Shown: piece by piece, positions 45,132-55,593 of the stretch
How positions within the stretch are numbered: position 1 is the stretch's first letter
Layout: each line of letters begins with the position of its first letter
Source: Cytophagales bacterium
Lineage (GTDB): Bacteria > Bacteroidota > Bacteroidia > Cytophagales > 172606-1
Assembly (NCBI GenBank): GCA_030448185.1
Contig: JAUJNL010000004.1
Span: 50,028 to 114,027 of the forward strand
DNA length: 64,000 nucleotides
Reading direction: 5' to 3'
Program-made: the position numbers and the translations under genes
The notes under the pieces: model-generated
The model's database searches: none
Seen by the model: only the letters and a program-made list of their open reading frames with translations
What the model was told of the DNA's origin: nothing

Positions 45132-45884
45132 ATGAAACGCTGTGCCGGAAGGGCTATGAATGTACTATGGGTTCTGCTGGTATTGGTCAGTACAACCGTT
45201 CCCAGCTGGTCACAAACGGCTTCGAAATCTGCTTTAACGGATAGGGTTGACTCACCTCAGCCCCGCACATTCAGGCAGGAGTCGATTGACCGTTACCTGC
45301 AGAATGAGGACTATGCCTACGACCGGGAAAGGCCACCCAGTCCGGAATTGCCCAACTTCTGGGACCGGATCTGGAACTGGATTGTAGATAATTTTTTCAG
45401 CCGCGTGTTCAGTCAACAGACGGAGAATTACTGGGACTGGGTATTTTATGCTTTTTGCGTAGGGATAAGCGTTTGGGCTATATTAAAACTGACCGGAACG
45501 AATGTCCGGGGACTGTTCTCGGGACGCCCCCAAAGCAGCCACTTACGGTTTGAGGAAAATGAATCCAATATTCACTTTATTGATTTTGAGAGAATGATTG
45601 CAGAGGCTATCGACAAAGGCGAATACCGGCGGGCTGTCAGATTGTTTTATCTGAGCATTCTCAAACAACTCAGTGACCGTGAACTGATTGACTGGCGGCC
45701 CGACAAAACCAATCATGATTACCTGCGTGAATGGCGGCAGCCAGAAATAGAGCCGGGTTTCCGGAGGCTTACGGTGCTGTTTGAATACATCTGTTACGGA
45801 GATTTCAGTGTTGATCAGGGACGTTTTGAAGCGGCCCGGCGTGAGTTCCGTGATTTTGAAAATCAGATTAAGCAGGCTTCCTGA
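45132..45884 (+). CDS. DUF4129 domain membrane protein
   Basis: The frame opens at 45006, but a normal signal sequence begins at ATG 45132 (MKRCAGRAMNVLWVLLVLVS), so that start is preferred (250 residues). After the signal comes a periplasmic stretch (QESIDRYLQNEDYAYDRERP), a membrane segment (WDWVFYAFCVGISVWAILKL) and the DUF4129 domain (YRRAVRLFYLSILKQLSDRE, ISY/LTVLFEYICYGDF). It belongs to the MoxR/DUF58 operon, where DUF4129 proteins are usual partners. Confidence 0.82.
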   Translation: MKRCAGRAMNVLWVLLVLVSTTVPSWSQTASKSALTDRVDSPQPRTFRQESIDRYLQNEDYAYDRERPPSPELPNFWDRIWNWIVDNFFSRVFSQQTENYWDWVFYAFCVGISVWAILKLTGTNVRGLFSGRPQSSHLRFEENESNIHFIDFERMIAEAIDKGEYRRAVRLFYLSILKQLSDRELIDWRPDKTNHDYLREWRQPEIEPGFRRLTVLFEYICYGDFSVDQGRFEAARREFRDFENQIKQAS

Positions 45885-45998
45885 ACTTTTATGAATTGCT
45901 AAGAAATCGATCTAAGCCAGTGACCAATCTTTACCAATCAACCGAAAACCAGGGCACTGCCCTTTGTCTTATAGCTACCCTCTCACGTCTGCTTGTGC

Positions 45999-47186
45999 AT
46001 GTTTTTTAAAGAGCATCATTTACCCGTCCTGGTTCTCTTTGCGACTATTAGTTTGTTAATAGCGGCGGAAGTGCTTACCCCAAAGCCTATTGACTGGACT
46101 ACTACCTATGCCCTGGACGATAAAAAACCCTTTGGCAGCAAGATTCTATATGAGTTGCTTCCGGAGCTGTTCCCCAATCAGCCGATCCGGGTTTCCTACC
46201 GGTCACTTTACGAACAAAAAGATACGCTGGGGAAAGCCAGTTATCTCTTTATTGGCGACTCCTTTGCGCCGGGAGAGGAAGATCTAAACCTACTGCTGGA
46301 AACGGTTGCAGCCGGCAGCACGGCGCTTATTGCAACCGAGGACCTGAGTTCAGCACTGGAAGATACGCTTAATTGCGGGACGCGTTCTTCCTTTTTTCTT
46401 TCTGATACGGTTACCGCTACGCTGGCAGAGCCTAAATTAGAGGACAAAAGGCCGTATCAATTCAAAAAGATAAACCGATTGCTTGGCTTTGCGGCGCCTG
46501 ATTCTACCCGGCCCGCTATTTTTCAGACTTTAGGCGTCAATGGTCAGAATAAGCCCAATTTTGTCCGCATTCCGTGGGGTAAAGGCTGGTTCTACCTGCA
46601 CTGTATGCCGCAAGCCTATACCAATTACAATATGCTGGCCGGCCGGAATAAAGTCTACATTGAAAAAACCCTTTCCTACCTGCCCGTGCAGCCGGTCTAC
46701 TGGGATGAATTTTATAAAGGCAATACCCGGGAGTTGCAAACGCCGCTGCGCTTTTTGGTGGTAACGCCCCCCTTGCGCTGGGCCATGTATCTGACTTTAG
46801 TTACCCTGCTGCTTTTTGTGGTGTTTGAAGCCAAACGCCGCCAACGAATTATACCGATTATCACCCCGTTAGCCAACAGTACCCTCGAATTTACCCAGAC
46901 CATTGGAAAGCTCTATTACCAGTACCGGGACCATAAGAATATTGCGGATAAAAAGATTACCTATTTTCTGGATCATTTGCGAACCCAGTACTATGTACCG
47001 ACTGCACAGGTTAACGATGAGCTTTATGACAAGTTGGTACAAAAAACGGGACATCCGCGGGAAGAAATTGTGAAGCTATTCCAGCTGATTCAATACATCC
47101 GCAGCCAACCTAAGATTCCGGAAGAAGTACTGCTTGAATTAAATGACCGGGTGGAGCGGTTTGCAGTTCCACAATCTAAAATTTAA
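45999..47186 (+). CDS. DUF4350 domain membrane protein
   Basis: 395 residues from ATG 45999 (MFFKEHHLPVLVLFATISLL). DWTTTYALDDKKPFGSKILY is the DUF4350 signature, followed by a Rossmann-like domain (ASYLFIGDSFAPGEEDLNLL), a second membrane segment (MYLTLVTLLLFVVFEAK) and a cytosolic tail. An operon neighbour of DUF4129 and MoxR genes in many Bacteroidota. Confidence 0.85.
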   Translation: MFFKEHHLPVLVLFATISLLIAAEVLTPKPIDWTTTYALDDKKPFGSKILYELLPELFPNQPIRVSYRSLYEQKDTLGKASYLFIGDSFAPGEEDLNLLLETVAAGSTALIATEDLSSALEDTLNCGTRSSFFLSDTVTATLAEPKLEDKRPYQFKKINRLLGFAAPDSTRPAIFQTLGVNGQNKPNFVRIPWGKGWFYLHCMPQAYTNYNMLAGRNKVYIEKTLSYLPVQPVYWDEFYKGNTRELQTPLRFLVVTPPLRWAMYLTLVTLLLFVVFEAKRRQRIIPIITPLANSTLEFTQTIGKLYYQYRDHKNIADKKITYFLDHLRTQYYVPTAQVNDELYDKLVQKTGHPREEIVKLFQLIQYIRSQPKIPEEVLLELNDRVERFAVPQSKI

Positions 47187-47200
47187 ATGAATAGTATACC

Positions 47201-48172
47201 ATGCAGGAATTCACTACACGAATTGATTTAACCCAGCTAAGCCAGGCCGTGGAGGCCGTAAAAAAAGAAGTAGGAAAAGTAATTGTGGGGCAGGAGGAAA
47301 TGATTGAGTTACTACTAGCCGCAATCCTGGCCGATGGCCACGTGCTGATTGAAGGCGTACCGGGTGTAGCTAAAACACTCACGGCCAAATTGATTGCCCG
47401 AACCATTTCGGTCGATTTTTCGCGGATTCAATTCACTCCCGACCTGATGCCTTCCGACGTACTGGGCACCTCGATATTCAATCAGAAAACGGCCGAGTTT
47501 GAGTTCAGGCAGGGCCCAATATTCTCAAACATTATTCTTATCGACGAGATTAACCGGTCTCCGGCTAAAACCCAATCGGCTTTATTTGAAGTAATGGAGG
47601 AAAAGCAGGTAACGATGGATGGTGTTACCTATCCGATGAGTCAGCCCTTTATGGTGCTTTCTACCCAAAACCCAATTGAGCAGGAAGGCACGTACCGGCT
47701 GCCCGAAGCCCAACTGGACCGCTTCCTCTTTAAAATCGAGGTAAATTACCCAACTTTAGAGCAGGAAGCCCTTATTTTACAGCAAGCCCACGAACGCAAA
47801 GCCCAGGTGCCACTGAGGGATATAAATCCGGTCCTCACGGCTGAGCAAATCACTGATTACCGCCGGAAAGTAAAAGAGGTGCACATAGATACCGCCCTGC
47901 TTCGGTACATTGCTCAGATTGTTCATCAGACCCGTTCCCATGCTTCTTTGTATTTAGGTGCTTCTCCCCGGGCTTCCCTGGCCATTATGAACGGAGCCAA
48001 GGCGTTAGCCGCCATGCGAGGCCGTGATTTCGTTACTCCGGAAGACATCCGGCAGATCACACCTGCCGTATTACGCCACCGGATTATCCTGACCCCCGAA
48101 AAAGAAATGGAAGGGGTAGGCGCGGACACGGTAATTAAGCAGATCGTCGAAAGCCTGGAAGTACCGAGGTAA
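47201..48172 (+). CDS. MoxR-family AAA+ ATPase
   Basis: 323 residues. Walker A GVPGVAKTLTAKLIA, Walker B IILIDEINRSPAKTQSALFE, sensor 1 STQNPIEQEGTYRLPEAQL and the lid domain with YLGASPRASLAIMNGAKALA. MoxR ATPases act as chaperones that activate or assemble VWA-domain proteins and envelope complexes. It lies 15 bp after DUF4350 and upstream of DUF58, the classic order. Confidence 0.95.
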   Translation: MQEFTTRIDLTQLSQAVEAVKKEVGKVIVGQEEMIELLLAAILADGHVLIEGVPGVAKTLTAKLIARTISVDFSRIQFTPDLMPSDVLGTSIFNQKTAEFEFRQGPIFSNIILIDEINRSPAKTQSALFEVMEEKQVTMDGVTYPMSQPFMVLSTQNPIEQEGTYRLPEAQLDRFLFKIEVNYPTLEQEALILQQAHERKAQVPLRDINPVLTAEQITDYRRKVKEVHIDTALLRYIAQIVHQTRSHASLYLGASPRASLAIMNGAKALAAMRGRDFVTPEDIRQITPAVLRHRIILTPEKEMEGVGADTVIKQIVESLEVPR

Positions 48173-48262
48173 TAAGAGGAGTAGTTGATTTGCTGAAGTG
48201 GTGATGTGCTGATGAATATACGGGTAGATCGGTGAATGTAGAACTGATTAATTATTTTGTTA

Positions 48263-48622
48263 ATGGTTGAGGATAGGGAAGATTTTCCAGGCAAGTTAAG
48301 TGTGGATTTATCTTTTAGATTCGGCTTACAGCTCATTGATTTCTGTGAATTGCTTGAGACAAAACGAAAGTTTGTAATTGCTAACTAACTACTTCGTTGT
48401 GGTACGTCCGTAGGTGCTAATATCTGGGAGGCGCAAGGCGCTGAAAGCAAAGCTGATTTCATCCATAAGATGAAAATTGCTTGCAAGGAAGCCGAAGAAA
48501 CAGAGTATTTTCTGCTTCTATGTCATCATTCCCCGAATTACCCTGAATGTACTCAGTTGTTAGAAAGGATTACCAGCATTAAAAAGGTATTGAACAAAAT
48601 TATTGCTTCATCCAAATCCTGA
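48263..48622 (+). pseudogene. Four-helix bundle (S23/IVP) protein with one nonsense codon
   Basis: Frame MVEDREDFPGKLSVDLSFRF ... LLETKRKFVIAN, then TAA, then LLRCGTSVGANIWEAQGAES KADFIHKMKIACKEAEETEY FL, ending KKVLNKIIASSKS. The family has NQLLRCGTSVGANI, so CAA to TAA at 48386-48388 explains the defect; the frame is otherwise intact over 120 codons. These proteins (first found as 23S rRNA intervening-sequence products) often appear as stand-alone genes. It is inserted between moxR and the DUF58 gene. Confidence 0.85.
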
Positions 48623-48679
48623 TTTTTTCCCCAAAGCTCAATAACTAATTAGCACATTAGCACATCTGCCAATCAGCAC

Positions 48680-50005
48680 ATGATCCAATCGACTTTCCTC
48701 AACAATCGTTTTTTTATTGTTGCCGCAACAATCATATTCCTGTTGGTGCTGGGCTTTGCCTTTCCCGTTGCCTTTGCCATCGGCAAGGTTAGCGTACTGG
48801 TACTGCTGGTGGTAGTCACCATTGATTTGCTGCTGCTCTACCGGCTGAATAACGGACTGACCGGCAGCCGGGTGCTGGCCGATAAGCTTTCGAATGGCGA
48901 CGACAATCCGGTTGTACTGCAATTACAGAACAATTACCCGTTTACGGTTAGGCTCCGCCTCATCGATGAAGTACCCTTTCAGTTTCAGCTGCGGAATATG
49001 GACCTGCGGACCGTTTTGGAACGACATAAGAGCAAAGAAATCACGTATTATCTGCGTCCGGTCAAGCGGGGTGAATACCAGTTTGGCGCCCTGAATGTAT
49101 TCGTGTCAGGTATACTGGGCCTGGTCAGTCGCCGCTATCGTTTTGCGCAGGATAAGACCGTGCCCGTATATCCGTCCTATTTGCAGATGCGCAAATATGA
49201 ACTGCTAGCAATTTCGGACCGGCTTACCGAATTGGGAATCAAAAAAATCAGGCGCATCGGTCAGAACCGGGAATTCGAACAAGTCAAAGAATATGTCATG
49301 GGCGATGATGTCCGTACCCTGAACTGGAAAGCTACGGCCCGCCGCAACAGCCTGATGGTGAACCATTACCAGGACGAAAAATCACAAAATGTGTACAGTG
49401 TGATTGACAAGGGCCGGGTAATGAGAATGCCTTTTGAAGGAATGAGCCTGGTCGATTATGCCATTAACGCCAGTCTGGTCATTTCCAATATTGCGATCCT
49501 GAAGGAAGACAAAGCGGGTATTATTACCTTCCATCATAAAATCGGGAATATGTTGCCCGCCGGCAAGACGACTGCCCAGATGCGGAATATACTGGAAGTT
49601 CTCTATAATCAGCGGACTAACTTTAAGGAGTCTGATTACGAACTGCTTTACACTCAGATACGGCGCCATGTCAACCAGCGAAGCCTGCTGCTGCTATATA
49701 CCAATTTTGAGACCCTGGCCGGACTGCAACGGCAAATGCCTTATCTGCAACGGATTGCCAAAAATCATCTGCTGGTAGTCATCTTTTTTGAAAATACCGA
49801 ACTGCAGGAATTCCTGGAAAAGCCCGCCGCCAACACGGAAGAAATATACCTCAAAACCGTAGCGCAAAAATTTGCCTTCGAAAAGAAGCAAATCGTTAAA
49901 GAACTGACCCGGGCTGGCATCCACGCGGTGCTTACCTCTCCGCAGAATCTGACGGTAAATACCATCAATAAATACCTGGAATTAAAGGCCCGGGGCTTTA
50001 TCTGA
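48680..50005 (+). CDS. DUF58 domain protein
   Basis: 441 residues. Two N-terminal membrane helices (RFFIVAATIIFLLVLGFAFP, GKVSVLVLLVVVTIDLLLLY), a beta-rich region and the DUF58 core (YVMGDDVRTLNWKATARRNS LMVNHYQDEKSQ), then a VWA-like fold (NVYSVIDKGRVMRMPFEGMS). DUF58 proteins are partners of MoxR ATPases. It is the last typical member of the cluster. Confidence 0.9.
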   Translation: MIQSTFLNNRFFIVAATIIFLLVLGFAFPVAFAIGKVSVLVLLVVVTIDLLLLYRLNNGLTGSRVLADKLSNGDDNPVVLQLQNNYPFTVRLRLIDEVPFQFQLRNMDLRTVLERHKSKEITYYLRPVKRGEYQFGALNVFVSGILGLVSRRYRFAQDKTVPVYPSYLQMRKYELLAISDRLTELGIKKIRRIGQNREFEQVKEYVMGDDVRTLNWKATARRNSLMVNHYQDEKSQNVYSVIDKGRVMRMPFEGMSLVDYAINASLVISNIAILKEDKAGIITFHHKIGNMLPAGKTTAQMRNILEVLYNQRTNFKESDYELLYTQIRRHVNQRSLLLLYTNFETLAGLQRQMPYLQRIAKNHLLVVIFFENTELQEFLEKPAANTEEIYLKTVAQKFAFEKKQIVKELTRAGIHAVLTSPQNLTVNTINKYLELKARGFI

Positions 50006-51518
50006 TTGGCTTTAAAGAATATTATCTACTTCTTTATTACCTGCGTTGGCATAAAGTACTTTCTATACGGCGTGCGGAAGACTGGATTGATACCTTCGTT
50101 TTGAAGATCATTCTATTGATAAACTTCCTGATGCTATACGTTATGCAGCGTACTTTTTCTCCCGGCCAGTTATTTGATCTCGGAGTAATTTCCGGGCAAC
50201 CATTAGTACTACAGCGAAAGGTTAAATTGTCTAATCAAATGGCAGTTGTTTTCGCCGTATTAACCATTCCTTATATCCTGTTTACTTATACGACTTATCC
50301 CCCCTGCTCCTCTATCCGGTAGCCGTATTGTTTAGCTTTGTCGGCAGTTTCTTCCTTAATTATCTGGGCTGGGTAAATATTTCAAGGCTGATTGTAGCTA
50401 CTTCAGTCAGCATCTGCGCCACTATTTATCATTCTTATCTGATTGCTGCTGATGAGACACCTACAACCGGTTTGTATAATCTTCAGTTAGCCAACCTGTT
50501 ATTACCCTGGCTATTATTCTCCTGGAAGGAACGAGTTTGGTTGTTTACGGCCATGACTATCAACCTGATACTATTTTTCAGTTACCCTGTCACTAATGCC
50601 TGGTTTGAATTACCTCTGGATGACACTTCCTTCCGGTCAGGTACCCTGGGCACCATGTCTCAGATCATTGCCGTATTAACGGCACTTTCGGCGCTGTTTC
50701 TGATCAACCAGCTGCATGAGCAAACCAATACGGAAAATGATGGCTTATTGAAGGAAATGATGGCCAAACAGGAAAAAATGCAGCACGCCGAGAACCGGAT
50801 GAAGGAGAATATTCTGAAACTGGAAGAAGCACAGGAGATGGAAAGGCAGCGGAGCTGGGCATCGGAAGGTATTGCGCAATGCACTAAAATCATCCGGGCC
50901 CACAGCCAGAGTGAGCAGTTGTACGACCAATTGATCCAGTTCGTAGTAAAGTATATGAAAGCCAATCAGGGAGCCCTGATGGTATCCAAAGATGATGCGA
51001 CAGAGCCTTATCTGCAGATGGTTGCCTGCTACGCCTATGACCGGAAAAAATACCTCGACAAACGCATAATGGCCGGCGAAGGCATTACCGGACAGGCATT
51101 TCTGGAACAGGACACCATTTACCTGACTGAAATTCCCGACAACTACATCAATATTCGTTCTGGTTTAGGCGGCACCAACCCCAATGCCATTCTGGTGGTG
51201 CCGATGAAGGAAAACGAAAAGGTAGAAGGCGTGCTGGAACTTGCCTCTTTTCATCCGTTCCCGAAGTACCAGATTGAGTTTATTGAGAAATTAGGCGAAG
51301 TGATTGCATCTACCATTTACAATACCCGGATCAACGAGTTGACTCAAAAATTACTGGATGATTCTAAAATCCAAACCGAACAGATGCGGGCTCAGGAGGA
51401 AGAAATGCGCCAGAATATGGAAGAATTGGCTGCCACCCAGGAAGAATTGCAACGCAAGGAACGGGAGTACATTTGCCGGATTGAAGAGTTAGAGACCAAG
51501 CTGAACGTGGAGGCATAA
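50005..51518 (+). pseudogene. Membrane-anchored GAF domain protein, frameshift at a C run
   Basis: The first part reads EYYLLLYYLRWHKVLSIRRA EDWIDTF and several membrane helices, then stops after TYPPCSSIR. Adding one C to the C6 run at 50299-50304 continues as PLLLYPVAVLFSFVGSFFLN and on through four more helices, a coiled coil (MMAKQEKMQHAENRMKENIL), a GAF domain (SEQLYDQLIQFVVKYMKANQ ... GEGITGQAFLEQDTIYLTE) and a C-terminal coiled coil. This layout suits a signalling or cell-envelope sensor. The start codon is not obvious; an open frame begins at the DUF58 stop. A homopolymer error or phase variation is possible. Confidence 0.7.
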
Positions 51519-51528
51519 GAACTTGTCC

Positions 51529-52635
51529 TCAATACCCTTTCACTTTATCCACTACATTCATTAAGGGCAATCCGTTGCTATACCTCCGGACGTTCTCCGA
51601 GATAAGCGCCACGAGCCTGACTTGCCGGATGGGCGCCTGACCGGAGTTATGCGGGGTGATAACCAGATTAGGACAGCTCCAAAGCGGACTGTCCGGCGGC
51701 AAAGGTTCAGGGGTAGTTACGTCCAGTCCTGCTCCCCGGATCCGGTTCTCTTTGAGGGCACGAACCAAGGCTTCCTGATCCACCAAGCCTCCCCGTGATA
51801 CGTTGATAAAGTAAGCGTTGGGCTTCATCTTGCGGAATACCTGCTCGTTGAACATCCCCTTGGTTTCTTTCGTGAGCGGAGCCGCACTCATTAACACATC
51901 CACTTGAGGCACCATTTCCATCAGCCAGGTAGGGTCACGCAATTCGGCCACAAACTCGGGTTTGGGCAAGGGTTTGGCGTCGGTGCCCAGCACGCGCATC
52001 TGGAAACCATAATGCAGGCGGCGGGCCGTCTCTGAACCAATGCCTCCCATTCCCACGATGCCAATGGTTTTACCGTATAAGTCATCCAAAATCAGGTTGC
52101 CGGGAGCCTGCGCCCACTTATGTTCCTTGAAGGCAGGAATCGATAGCTGAGTTAACCCGCGAGTCAGGCTCAGCAATAGTCCAATCGCACTTTCGGCAAT
52201 CACCGGGGCATAGACCCGCTGCATATTGGTCAGTACACAGGGATGCTCCACCAGTTCCCTTGGCATGCTTTCTACCCCGGCGCCTGGCCACTGCACCCAC
52301 TTCAATTTTTTGGCCTGAAGTATCGTAGCGCCATCTACCGAGCCGATAATAACCTCCGCTTCAGAAATGGGTTTTGCCTCCTTTGAATCACCCAGCACGA
52401 GCAGTTCTACATTCCTGCCCGCCGCCTTAATCTGTGCTGCTTCCGCCGGCGATAGTTTGAGGGAGCTTACGACCTTGACCGGCTCATTGGGCAGTCGAGG
52501 TCTGGACAAAGCGTCAGGGGAAGTTGCCGGAGAAGTAGCCAGGCTGATAAAAGGATTAATTTGGGCAGTGTTTACCGCTCCGGTGGCAGCCAGGGTAGCC
52601 AGGAAATTGCGGCGGGAGAAGTGGTCCTTTGCCAT
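51529..52635 (-). CDS. Exported D-isomer-specific 2-hydroxyacid dehydrogenase
   Basis: 368 residues. A twin-arginine signal, SRRNFLATLAATGA, points to export by Tat in folded form, unusual for this family. The NAD-binding fold has GKTIGIVGMGGIGSETARRL, with catalytic Arg in FINVSRGGLVD, Glu in TTPEPLPPDSPLW and His in LVITPHNSGQAP. It reduces 2-keto acids or oxidises D-2-hydroxyacids. The gene is convergent with the GAF gene and single. Confidence 0.9.
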   Translation of the reverse strand: MAKDHFSRRNFLATLAATGAVNTAQINPFISLATSPATSPDALSRPRLPNEPVKVVSSLKLSPAEAAQIKAAGRNVELLVLGDSKEAKPISEAEVIIGSVDGATILQAKKLKWVQWPGAGVESMPRELVEHPCVLTNMQRVYAPVIAESAIGLLLSLTRGLTQLSIPAFKEHKWAQAPGNLILDDLYGKTIGIVGMGGIGSETARRLHYGFQMRVLGTDAKPLPKPEFVAELRDPTWLMEMVPQVDVLMSAAPLTKETKGMFNEQVFRKMKPNAYFINVSRGGLVDQEALVRALKENRIRGAGLDVTTPEPLPPDSPLWSCPNLVITPHNSGQAPIRQVRLVALISENVRRYSNGLPLMNVVDKVKGY

Positions 52636-53319
52636 GGATTGTAGCTTTTATGGGACTAAGTAAATGGACAATAGATAATTGAAAATGGATAACGAGTAAC
52701 CCACTGAATGTAAAACACTTACCTGGGGACCATTTTATAATTCATTCAGACCTGGTACTTATTAATAAGGTACATTGAGTAAACTATTTTCATTTAAGTA
52801 GTTCTTTACAATTACTTTAGACGATTCTCCCTGCCGCTGTCATTCCCGTAGGGAACTCTCTCAGCTAAGCTAATCTACTCAATGTAGGCCAATCACCGTT
52901 TTAATCGGAGAAGATTAGCTTCGCTGAGAGAGTTCCCTCCGGGAATGACAAAAAATAGTATAAACTAATTCTAGTAATCTACTTAAGACGTCCTATCGCA
53001 GCTTTTTTCCCTTTGAATATAGGGATAATTATCACGAACTGAGATTTATAAATGAAATATTTGAACTTTTTACAACTATGTCCCCCAACCTGATGGCCAG
53101 TACCATTTGACTTAAAACTGGAGTTGCCTGGTGGCTTGGAAACGGGTTTCCTTACTGTCGGAGGATAATAAAGCCATTAGGTTATAGGCTAACCTGGGAC
53201 GGATCAATCTGGTCAGAATAATATTTCCGGTAAGCAAAGGAATGTTGGAAGAGCAGCAAATCTTTTCGTAACCTTAAGTGTTATCTGAGACTGGAATATT
53301 CTTCACAAACCTCGCTAAC
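52636..53319. repeat. Intergenic region with a long hairpin element (52839-52949)
   Basis: GTCATTCCCGTAGGGAACTC TCTCAGC at 52839 pairs with GAGAGAGTTCCCTCCGGGAATGAC ending at 52949, with AGCTAATCT/AGATTAGCT also paired further in. The arms are about 38 bp with few mismatches. This looks like a REP/BIME-type dispersed repeat common in Bacteroidota. The rest of the gap shows no gene and should contain the uvrB promoter. Confidence 0.7.
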
Positions 53320-55344
53320 ATGACATTTAAGCTTACTTCGGAATACCAGCCGACCGGAGACCAGCCGACCGCTATTGCGCAACTGGTACAAGGGGTACAG
53401 TCTGGCGAACCGGCTCAGACATTGCTGGGGGTAACGGGCTCCGGTAAAACCTTTACCATTGCCAATGTAATTGGGCAGGTGCAAAAGCCCACGCTGGTGC
53501 TGAGTCACAACAAGACCTTGGCGGCCCAGCTATACGGCGAATTCAAGCAGTTTTTTCCCGAAAACGCCGTCGAATACTTTATTTCCTACTACGACTACTA
53601 CCAGCCCGAGGCCTATATTGCTACCACCAATACGTTCATCGAGAAAGACCTGGCCATCAATGAAGAGATTGAAAAACTCCGTCTCAGTGCCACTTCTTCC
53701 CTGCTCAGCGGCCGCCGCGATGTAGTCGTGGTCGCATCCGTTTCCTGCATTTACGGCATCGGAAATCCCGAGGAATTCGGGAAAAATGTGATTCATTTAT
53801 CCGTGGGAGACATTATCAGCCGCAACCGCTTTCTGTTTACATTGGTCGATATTCTGTACAGCCGTACCGAGGCCGAGTTTAAACGGGGCAACTTCCGGGT
53901 GAAGGGTGATACCGTGGATATTTTCGTGGCGTATGCCGATTTTGCTTACCGGATTATCTTTTTCGGCGACGAAATTGAAACGATTCAGCGGATTGACCCG
54001 GTAAGCGGTAAGAAACTGTCGGATGAAAAACGGATTGCCATCTTTCCGGCTAACTTGTTTGTCACGGGTCGCGACACTCTGAATCAGGCGATTTATGATA
54101 TTCAAAAAGATCTGGTTTCGCAGATTCACTTGTTTGAAGACGAGAAGCGGGTACTGGAAGCCCAGCGCATCAAGGAACGGACGGAGTTTGATCTCGAAAT
54201 GATTCGTGAACTGGGGTATTGCTCGGGCATCGAAAACTATTCGCGGTATTTTGACCGACGGCTTCCCGGACAAAGGCCCTTCTGCCTGCTGGACTACTTC
54301 CCCGACGATTTTCTGCTGGTGGTAGACGAAAGTCACGTGACGCTGCCCCAGATCCGGGCTATGTGGGGAGGTGACCGTTCCCGGAAGACCGCACTCGTAG
54401 ACTTTGGCTTCCGGCTACCCTCTGCCTTAGACAACCGGCCCCTTACCTTTAACGAATTCGAAGACCTGGCAAAACAAATCATTTTCGTGAGTGCCACTCC
54501 GAGTGACTATGAACTGCGTAAATCGGAAGGAGTAGTCGTCGAACAGATCATTCGTCCGACCGGGTTGATTGATCCCAAAATTGAAGTGCGCCCCAGTCTC
54601 AACCAGATTGACGATCTGCTGGATGAAATCGAAGAACGCATCCGGTTGAAAGAACGGGTACTGGTTACCACGCTTACCAAACGGATGGCCGAGGAACTGA
54701 CCAAATACATGGAAAAGCTCAACATTAAATGCCGCTATATTCACTCCGAAGTCAAGACGCTTGACCGGGTAGAGATTTTGCGGGAACTGCGCCTGGGCGT
54801 GATTGATGTATTGGTTGGCGTGAACCTGCTCCGTGAAGGGCTTGATTTGCCGGAAGTATCCCTGGTTGCCATTATGGATGCCGATAAGGAAGGCTTCCTG
54901 CGGGACGTCCGTTCACTGATCCAGACCATTGGCCGGGCAGCCCGTAACGAACGGGGTAAAGTGATTATGTACGCGGACCGGGTGACGGGCTCCATGAAGG
55001 AAGCCATCAGCGAAACCGACCGCCGCCGCGCCATTCAGCAGGAGTATAATGAGACTCACGGCATTACGCCCAAAACAGTGTTTAAATCCCATGAGGCAAT
55101 TATGCAGCAAACTACGGTAGCTGATTCGAGGCCGCGTGAAGTAAAACCCTACTACGTGGAATCTGAGACGTTGAGTGTAGCCGCCGACCCAGTAGTAACG
55201 TATATGACCAAAGATGATCTGGAGAAACTGATGAACCAGACGCAGAAAGCCATGGAGAAAGCTGCCAAAGAGCTTGATTTCATTGAAGCAGCCCGCCTGC
55301 GCGATGAACTGACGGAACTAAAGCGGATGCACCGGGAACGGTAG
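53320..55344 (+). CDS. uvrB: UvrABC excinuclease subunit B
   Basis: 674 residues from ATG 53320 ([20 protein letters not shown]); the frame extends upstream to 53278 without family similarity. Walker [13 protein letters not shown], the beta-hairpin [14 protein letters not shown] that clamps damaged DNA, DEAD-like VVDESHVT, helicase motifs [15 protein letters not shown] and QTIGRAARN, and the C-terminal UVR motif [15 protein letters not shown] that contacts UvrC. Full length for the family. It verifies damage delivered by UvrA in nucleotide excision repair. Confidence 0.98.
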   Translation: MTFKLTSEYQPTGDQPTAIAQLVQGVQSGEPAQTLLGVTGSGKTFTIANVIGQVQKPTLVLSHNKTLAAQLYGEFKQFFPENAVEYFISYYDYYQPEAYIATTNTFIEKDLAINEEIEKLRLSATSSLLSGRRDVVVVASVSCIYGIGNPEEFGKNVIHLSVGDIISRNRFLFTLVDILYSRTEAEFKRGNFRVKGDTVDIFVAYADFAYRIIFFGDEIETIQRIDPVSGKKLSDEKRIAIFPANLFVTGRDTLNQAIYDIQKDLVSQIHLFEDEKRVLEAQRIKERTEFDLEMIRELGYCSGIENYSRYFDRRLPGQRPFCLLDYFPDDFLLVVDESHVTLPQIRAMWGGDRSRKTALVDFGFRLPSALDNRPLTFNEFEDLAKQIIFVSATPSDYELRKSEGVVVEQIIRPTGLIDPKIEVRPSLNQIDDLLDEIEERIRLKERVLVTTLTKRMAEELTKYMEKLNIKCRYIHSEVKTLDRVEILRELRLGVIDVLVGVNLLREGLDLPEVSLVAIMDADKEGFLRDVRSLIQTIGRAARNERGKVIMYADRVTGSMKEAISETDRRRAIQQEYNETHGITPKTVFKSHEAIMQQTTVADSRPREVKPYYVESETLSVAADPVVTYMTKDDLEKLMNQTQKAMEKAAKELDFIEAARLRDELTELKRMHRER

Positions 55345-55490
55345 TAGCCCATTTGGGAATGGTAAATGCCCAATGCTAACGGTTAAATGAAAAAGGTTCT
55401 GAGAGACATTTAGGGAAAAGTTCATTGTAGCACCTTGCCCTAGATCCATTTAAGAACCATTTTCTGAAAACCTTCGACCTTGTAGTTACT

Positions 55491-55527
55491 TACCCGTCAG
55501 CTTTAAAGCTGACGGGTTTTATTTTTT
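55491..55527 (+). terminator. Intrinsic terminator after uvrB
   Basis: Perfect stem ACCCGTCAGCTTTAAAGCTGACGGGT (13-bp arms) followed by TTTATTTTTT. Confidence 0.92.
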
Positions 55528-55593
55528 CCGCTATCAAAACAACTGTAATTATATCTATTTTCAATATAAATTTACCGCCCCAATCTCTTTTCT

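Noticed and set aside
43022..51518. Whether the SpoIIM/MoxR/DUF58 cluster is a defence or secretion island.
   Set aside because: The gene order matches a widespread Bacteroidota housekeeping or stress cluster, and no effector or nuclease is present.
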